From assembly GCA_949126835.1 (NCBI GenBank), contig OX421500.1:17118181-17182180 (forward strand): a stretch of DNA of 64,000 bases. Direction: 5' to 3'. The notes beneath the pieces are model-generated. The model was not told the origin of the DNA. It was given only the letters and a program-made list of their open reading frames with translations, and made no database searches. Shown in pieces: positions 12,525 through 64,000 of the stretch. Within the stretch, counting starts at the first letter, position 1. Each line of letters begins with the position of its first letter. Origin of the DNA: Anisus vortex. Taxonomy: Eukaryota > Mollusca > Gastropoda > Planorbidae. A program made the position numbers and the translations under genes.

Positions 12525-13820
12525 AACATTCTCAATACTGTTTTATTGATACAATAAGCAAGAACAAAAATTAAATACCGAGAAAAATCGTTATCACTAT
12601 AGTTTTTATTGCATTGAAATATTTTTTTTTAATATTTACATTCTTTATTGTTTTGTATTTGTGTTTTTTTTTCTTTTAGTTAGTATATTATTGATAATTT
12701 AATATTATTAATAACAAGTCAAGTCAGCAAAACTGTTCGCGATATTTTAATATAGAATTCAAAAGGTTCTTAAAAACATAACCCGGACGAGCCTTTCGGT
12801 TCTTGTGTCCAAGGCGTAACGCTTAGGATTGAGCAATCTCTGTCCGGGCTCCAGCCACATAAATTAAATTATACTAATTATAAAGTGACAAGTTATAAAT
12901 GATTACTTTTAAATAGCAGAAGCCTGACAGCAACAATTTTTATGCATGTGCCAGGGCGACCGGACATAATATAAAAATAAATAAATACCAAAACAAACAT
13001 TATCAATACTGTTTTATTGATACAATAAGCAAGAACAAAAATTAAATACCGAAAAAAATCGTTATCACTTTTTTTTTAATTTCATTGAAATATTATTTTC
13101 TAATTATTTTTTTATTATTTACCTTTTATATTGTTTTGTATTTGTGTTTTTTTTTCTTTTATATAGTATATTATTGTTAATTTAATATTATTAATAACAA
13201 GTCAAGTCAGCACAACTGTTCGCGATATTTTAATATAGAATTAAAAGGTTCTTAAAAAAAAAGCCGGACGAGCCTTTCGGCTCTTATGTCCAGGGCGTAA
13301 CGCTTAGGATTGAGCAATCTCTGTTCTGGCTCCAGCCAGCCCACGGCACGCCGAAGGCGTGGCTTGCTTGCCGTGTAACAGGGAAGGTTTCCACAGCCCA
13401 GCGATCGTTCACTGCGGTTCCCCTAAGGATTATTATTGTGGTGGTTCGCCAGTATACCTGCACTGTCACCCAGTAGCACAAATCCTATACTATAGGTACA
13501 AGCATCCAGGCACCGGGTGGTTCTCGAGACTGGATTGCAGCGTCCATTGCTTCCTCCCCAGCGAGACCAGTGTCCTCTCTGGAGTGTAATGAGATCCGAA
13601 TTCGGAACCGCTGCGGGGGCTTTTCCCCATGCGTTCGCCCGCCGGTGTATTCTTAATGTGAATGTATCGGCGTTTCAGACACTACGCCAGTCTTTGAGGT
13701 CAGAACAGCAACAATTATTATGCATATCCCAGGGTCAGAGCGACCATAAACAATTAGAAAGAACAAAAACTAAACACCGAAAAGAAACGTTCTCACTCCA
13801 GTTTTTATTGTAATATTGCC
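12525..13820. repeat. three-copy direct repeat with a structured core
   Basis: Copy 1 starts near 12525 (CAATACTGTTTTATTGATAC, then AAGAACAAAAATTAAATACC). Copy 2 repeats the same start near 12995. A partial third start (GAACAAAAACTAAACACCGA) lies near 13760. Copies 1 and 2 share a 73-base core (12782 and 13263) that can fold into a branched structure. Copy 2 carries about 375 bp of extra, GC-richer sequence (13345-13720). The tandem layout suggests terminal repeats of a retroelement, but no gene is linked to it with certainty. Confidence 0.6.
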
Positions 13821-13890
13821 TTTTGTCTTTCTCTCTTAACAACATACATTGTAGTCATTCTTTTCTCCGTCATTTTGACGGGCATAACCA

Positions 13891-15540
13891 CTAGTATATA
13901 CATATAAACATATAAACGAACAAACTCACGGTAATTATATTGATTGATGATTGTTTTGTGAGATATAATTTTGAAAAGTATTTTGCACTATTCAATTTGC
14001 TGAACAGTTCTTCTTGGTCTGGAGTCCGTTCCACGTCATACATAGTAACCGCGTTTAAGTCTCCAAAAATCGAGACAAAAAATCCGTTGTCCATTCTTTT
14101 TTTCTTTACAAGTACTACTGGGGTACTAAAGTCTGATGAAGATGTTTCTATAATTCCTAGTTTCTCCATCTTCACTACTTCTTGCTCCATTATATCCCTT
14201 CTTGCTTATGGAATACCATGTGGTTGTACCCTGATGGGTTTACTAGTAGTCAGAATGACAACATACAATACTAATGTTGTTCTCCCTGTGTATTGCTTAT
14301 TACCCCCTTATTTTTGTGTATTAATTATTTTATTTAATTTTGCTAATCCTTGTCAGGTGATCGCTGATCTGGACAGTTGTAAGGTCAGATTTGGTGTTAA
14401 TGTCAGGTGTTTTGTCCATTTATTTTCTAAAGGTATACCTGACTTAGTGTCATTTTTGTCTATGTCTTCCTCTTTATCATAGTTCGTTATCACACCTGAT
14501 ATAGTATCCATTCTATAGCACGATATACGGTATACGCACTTCTATTGATGTGTATGGTTTTGATCTTATCATGTATCCTGATTTTATAATTTGAGTCGGA
14601 TATTTCTTAGACTACTTCAAGCGGTCCTCCCTACCGAAACTCTAGCTTGTTTAACTGTCTGGGTATAAAAACTAATACCTGGTCTCCTACTTCTATTGGT
14701 TTCTTAGTAGCATTTCTATCATAGTAGAGATTCGATTTTATTATACCTTCTTCTGACAGTTTTGTGTTTTATTGCAAATCGGCATGCTATTTGTAGTTTA
14801 TTCTAAGGTCCAATAGATAACATACAAGGATATTATGTGTTTTTTCCGTCTAGATATATTTTATTAGGCGCATGGGTCCCCTCATTTTTCTTCCGTACAG
14901 TAGTTTAAATGGTGAGTACCCCGTGTGTGAGACCTCCCTGTAAGCAAAAAGTATTGACTGTAGATATGTGTTCCAATCTAAGGGTCTGTCAAACATCATT
15001 TTTCTTAGCATTTCTTTTAAGGTTTAATTAAACCTCTCCAAGGTGGTGTTTGACATGGACATGGTAAACCGATAAACGGCATATCTTTATACCAAACCGA
15101 GTGCAAACTTTATTAACTATATAGAATGTAAATAGAATAGATGGTTTACGGAAATTATATCCTACTGAAAACAGTCATCAGTGCATTCCGGACGTCTTCC
15201 GAAGTCACGCGTTTTAGCGAAAAAGCCTCCGGCCATTTCGTGCAATGGTCGACTATAGTCATAATATAACTATTCTTGCTTTTTGTGATATTGAGCGGCT
15301 CTACTATGCCAATAGCTATCTTCACAAAAGGTTGACCTATGACCTGTGACATGCCCATCGGACTTTTTCTTCTTTTGTTTTTCCTCCTCCTTTTGCATGT
15401 GTCACTTGCCAAGTGAATTCTGACGCTTTTCTTGCAAGAGTTCTCAAATACCTCTGCTCCCCACACATAGACATGTCGTGACCTAATTGTAGTACAGACT
15501 GACGTAGTGCCTCGAGAACCACAAGTTAGGTAAAATCATC
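13891..15540 (-). pseudogene. Ty3-type LTR retrotransposon pol remnant, integrase before reverse transcriptase
   Basis: On the minus strand, 15522-15155 gives the end of an integrase zinc-finger region and the integrase core (PFVKIAIGIVEPL, then TIVDHCTKWPEAFSLKRVTS). Continuing at 15060-14860 is a LERFN..LK..LRKMMF..DWNTYL and FAYREVSHTGYSPFKLLYG block, and at about 14720-14560 an IEVGDQVLVFIP module. After this, 14300-13891 gives GRTTL..LTTSKPIRVQPHGIP and EVVKMEKLGIIETSSS..STPVVLVKKK, the start of a Ty3-type RT that breaks off after KYFSK. Integrase thus lies upstream of RT, the reverse of the usual Ty3 order and as in Gmr1-like elements. Many stops interrupt it. No LTRs were found. Confidence 0.8.
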
Positions 15541-15849
15541 ACCCATATTTTTATTTTGGTTACTTTATTTCACCTCCTTGTACAAGTAACCGTTGATGAT
15601 GTTATATCCCCTATAGCCCTTTTATGCCTTGGCCACTATTTTTTATAAAGATTCGTCTCTCTTTTATTCAGCGTATAAATCATGTTCATCTTTATCGCTG
15701 CTTTTACTTTCCCCAATAGTTTGCGCCTTTGTTTGCATATTAGCCATACTGTTTAGTTCAAACTACGAAGTTGTCTTAGCACCGTTAACTTTATCTACAT
15801 TTCGGTCGGCTGTTGTTGATTTTTTTAAAATATCGCCATGAATAAACCT

Positions 15850-17125
15850 GATAGGTATTATTGTTTTGTTCATTGATCGAATCCAGTTTATTCACGTGTG
15901 AGACAGACACCTTTACGTAAACTCATCAACTATTTATTGTTTGTGGTTTCAAATGATCTAGAAAGACTTGGTTGTAAGGCTAGATCATAAACTCAAGAGA
16001 ATTTATCACAGCGAGGTGAGTGTCTGAGTGTCTGTTTAAATGTATGTCAGGTAGCCACGCTACCGAAAACCACATTTCATATCATCCGTCAACATCTATT
16101 TATTTCATAGCTGGCAACGCAATGATATTGACTATATTTCGATATCCTTAGTCAATTACAGTGATTTATATCATTAAAAAAAATGATTTTTATGAAGAAA
16201 ATTACTTAAACCTAACTATGACTTGTATGGAATATATATTTTGTTCTTTAATCAATGGATAGCTCTTTCTTCGCCAAAGAGACATCAGTATTTGTTGTTT
16301 GCTAACCTTTAATTGCTGAAAATGTGTATCTATATTGAACAGTATTATTTATAATGAGATTGGTGAATTTAATAACCAAAATATGGCAAATACAAATTCA
16401 AAACAAAGTATTTCTCTTAATGTTTCTTATCATTTTGCCAATGTTGCAATATTTTATTTGTTTTAAGCTAGAACATTACAAATGTCTATTCAGGATAGTG
16501 TACAAAATGGGATTCTGTTATTTATCAAACTGTATCTTACTTGTTACAGTCGTTCATTCCTTATCCAAAAATTATTGTAAATTTTCCTGATTAGTTATGG
16601 CAATTCATTTTTTGCCCGAGTGCTAAATTAGAAAAAAAAATGTTATATAGTTTCTACTTTTTTTCTCACATCTGAAATAAGAAAATTATTTATTTCTTTA
16701 TGTCTGAATATTGTAGCAGGATATAGCGTTGTTTTTCTAATTTAGTACTTAACGGCCCTTCTGGGTCTCAAAAGCCCAATTTTGAATAAAAGTATTGTTT
16801 TTTTTTTGTTTTTATAACAAAAGTGGCTACGATAACCATCTTAGAAAAAAAGCAAACGAAATATAATTTGTTAAGTATAAGATGATTAAAAAATGTTTAG
16901 TACGGTCACTAGATTTGTTTTTTGCTTTATTTTATGTTTTATTGATGATATTAGGCTACACTATTTTTAAATATAGCAACAAGTAATACAATTTGCACAA
17001 TCACTAAAGTAATCGTACTAGCCCAGTTGCAAAATCCGGCTATATATAAACATCATTATACGTTTAGAAAAGGCTCGGGGTCTTCAATTTATATATTTTT
17101 TATGTCTTTATATATATATTGATAA
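15850..17125. other. AT-rich non-coding stretch
   Basis: Nothing recognised. A 78-codon plus-strand frame (16354-16590) is hydrophobic and AT-driven and has no supporting motif. Confidence 0.4.
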
Positions 17126-17400
17126 GTCCACAATCCACTTTTGGCCAGAGCCGTGTAGATATTGTTGATCATTCTCGTTGGCCCTAGGGTAGACTTAGTT
17201 ATTATCATTTATGTTTCAGTATTACACGAACTCATCTTATGGTCCTGGGCAAAAACTCAGGATTTGCGTTCTAACAGTTCCTTTCCTTGACTTTAGAGTA
17301 GTAGATAAATTGTATAGTATTGTAAGCCACACAATAGAATAGTAACTTGACAAGGAAGCTTCAGTGTAAATGTTGTTGATAATTTAATTCAGGTGATATA
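17126..17400 (+). repeat. dispersed LTR-like repeat family, copy A
   Basis: This contains CAGAGCCGTGTAGATATTGT, TAGGGTAGACTT, AGTATTACACGAACTC, CTCAGGATTTGCGTTCTAAC, AGTTCCTTTCCTTGAC and GGAAGCTTCAGTGTAAATG in order. The same order appears at 39191-39470 and 44960-45170, inverted at 25985-26205, and in divergent form at 31749-31920. The best-preserved copies begin TGTTACGACCACAATCCCC, as an LTR would. No flanking duplication was resolved, so solo-LTR status is an inference. Confidence 0.6.
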
Positions 17401-17819
17401 TTCCAATATATACAATATAAATATCATGTATAGTTAGAATAAAATAGTGCAAACACAAGCGTACTCAAAAGAAATTATCTCGAAACTCACTGCCTTTCAG
17501 ACAAACAAATCATTAAATACTATTCAAGTGGTGCAAGGGACAGACCTATTACTAGGAGGGGTGAAAATAATGGAATCACTACAAAACTCATAATAAAAAT
17601 GATATGAACTCCCCCATGCCGAAATAATCAACTATTCTTAGCCACTCCGAGAATTTGAGGTCAACACTGAATACCAAAGTTACCAAGAATCTCTCGCCTT
17701 CTTACTAAAAGTCAAGCAATTGGAAAGATTAAGACCCGCCCACAAAATCGTGTGAAGGGAGAAAAAGAGAGGGGGGAATAAACATTGCGTGTTCCAATAC
17801 TTGGAAACCAATATACATG

Positions 17820-17823
<4 letters not shown>

Positions 17824-17899
<76 letters not shown>
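17824..17899. repeat. (TA)n microsatellite
   Basis: An uninterrupted AT dinucleotide run of about 76 bases. The minus-strand IYIYIY reading frame across it is an artefact. Confidence 0.95.
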
Positions 17900-17901
<2 letters not shown>

Positions 17902-19137
17902 AATTTTCCTTTCATATTACTATTAATCTTTTTAATTTAACTTCTGTATAATGACACTGCTAGCGTAACTGTCAATTTTGAAAGCACAAGGCACAAGAAA
18001 AACTCTAAACAATGACGCATTTTGCATAAATTCATTGAATATTCAAATTTAAACTTGTAAATCTCAAAATGACATTTTCGGCCAATTAATATATTTATTG
18101 TTCATATTTCTTAAAAACTACTTTATCAATTTAGTTGAAGCTTTCAGGACTTGTTTTATATTTATATTACAAAATGTATGTGCATGCATCTATGTTTATC
18201 TTTCATACTCTTAATTTTATAAACAGTTTTGTAACCTCACCTCCTCCCCGCTTTAAATTTTCCTGAAATGTTGAATATGGTTCACTTTTTGTTACATAGT
18301 TTTCAAACTAATTAAGTCTTTGACTTTTCAATGCATAGAAATATTAACACGATGTGTATCTTTAAATTTGTACATGTTTAAAGCATTCTGTTCATTAGTT
18401 TGATAGATGTTTGTTTTCAAATGTTGTTTCTATTGTACTGTTTGCCGCCCTCTTTGTCCCCCGTGTCCTAGTTTATATAGAAAAATAATATTTTGAATTT
18501 TAATCTCCATTTCGTAGATAACGTTAATAAAATAAATGAATAAAAATAACATTAAATTCAAAGTTTTTTTCCTTTATTATGCAGTGTAGGCATTTCATAC
18601 ATTTATAAGCTTATATATCTTAGTATTTTATTTCATCTATGCATTTAGTCTTTTACTAAACATAAATCATTATTTTGCGTCATATAACTAAATACCTTTG
18701 TGCATGCACATGATTATTCCCGTTTGGACACATTTGTCATATAAAAGAAAATCAGTTGATAAGAATAGTTAACTTTTCTACTAAATTTAACTTTTTTTTT
18801 TTTTTTTGTTATTGAGAAAATAAGACCAATTTTCGCAAGGTTTTTATATTTATATGTTTTCTATATTTTTTTACAATAGCAGATTATAAAATTATGGACA
18901 GGGTAAGTTCTTTAATTGAAAAGTAAATTTCAAAATAATCAGGATTGTTTTAATATAACTATAAAGTGTTCCGCAATGACATTTTTGGGGTATTTGCTTG
19001 TTAATATTATTTTGTAACAGCATGTGATGTACAGAAACATTTTAAAACATAACTGATAATTAACATAATGTCTTTCATTTTTCAATCTTTATACAAATCA
19101 AACATTTAAGAAAATGTGCATGTATGTGTTTTCCCTA
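17900..19137. other. AT-rich upstream region of the channel gene
   Basis: No coding sequence is supported. The promoter and 5' exons of the channel gene may lie here or further left. A possible 3' splice site (TTTTCCCTATAG, ending at 19140) precedes the ATG at 19198 and would make 19141-19197 untranslated leader, but I cannot verify it. No TATA box or initiator can be distinguished from the AT background. Confidence 0.3.
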
Positions 19138-19197
19138 TAGAACAAGTACACCTTATACCAAAACCATTTACACTAAACTGATCTCAAAAACTTCATA

Positions 19198-63937
<44,740 letters not shown>

Positions 63938-64000
63938 GTAAGTTTCATTTTGTATATTGAACTATTTTGTTTTATATTATGTTATATTAAAACTGTTTTA

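Noticed and set aside
12782..12850. The cloverleaf-like fold as a tRNA gene or hammerhead ribozyme
   Set aside because: It lacks tRNA box A/B consensus and a TTC loop in place, and there is no CUGAUGA..GAAA core. It is kept only as a structured repeat.
13940..14482. A 180-codon plus-strand frame
   Set aside because: It is antisense to the Ty3-type RT start and integrase tail, and shows no motif of its own.

Overview
The window is invertebrate animal DNA, most likely from a gastropod mollusc. It is AT-rich and full of long introns and short AT microsatellites, and it holds remains of many transposon families: several non-LTR clades, a Ty3-type LTR element, hAT, TTAA-flanked elements, small TIR elements and a tRNA-derived SINE. 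The mollusc assignment is an inference from the channel type and the repeat mix. No bacterial operon, CRISPR array, rRNA or tRNA gene was seen.

One host gene can be supported. It is a DEG/ENaC/ASIC-superfamily sodium channel on the + strand, starting at ATG 19198 and running off the right edge. Twelve exons (19198 to 63937) join in one open frame of 432 codons with consistent splice phases. They encode the cytoplasmic N-terminus, TM1, the finger/palm/thumb ectodomain and the last palm strand. A thirteenth, optional exon lies at 22621-22675. TM2 with the selectivity filter and the C-tail must lie beyond 64000. The model has two sequence oddities: the N-terminal His-Gly gating motif reads Asn-Gly, and the thumb cysteine pattern is altered in a way that leaves an even number of cysteines.

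Layout: 1-19 kb is upstream, mostly transposon debris (non-LTR fragments at 0.5, 7-8.9 and 10.4-12.5 kb; TIR elements at 4.6 and 9 kb; a structured tandem repeat at 12.5-13.8 kb; a Ty3-type element with integrase before RT at 13.9-15.5 kb). From 19.2 to 63.9 kb is the channel gene. Its introns hold RNase H-bearing non-LTR debris (23.5-24.6), an internally deleted LINE touching an exon (26.4-27.2), a split LINE (27.75-30.2), a palindromic element between TA tracts (32.1-33.5), a 3.3 kb 29-bp minisatellite (39.7-43.0), a TIR element with a 57-bp array (47.8-49.6), LINE copies (50.6, 54.5), a SINE (52.6), a hAT element with a second hAT nested in it (57.75-60.63), and two TTAA-flanked elements (61.3-63.6).

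Most long open frames outside the channel exons are transposon remnants, frames opposite them, or artefacts of tandem repeats whose unit length is a multiple of three.
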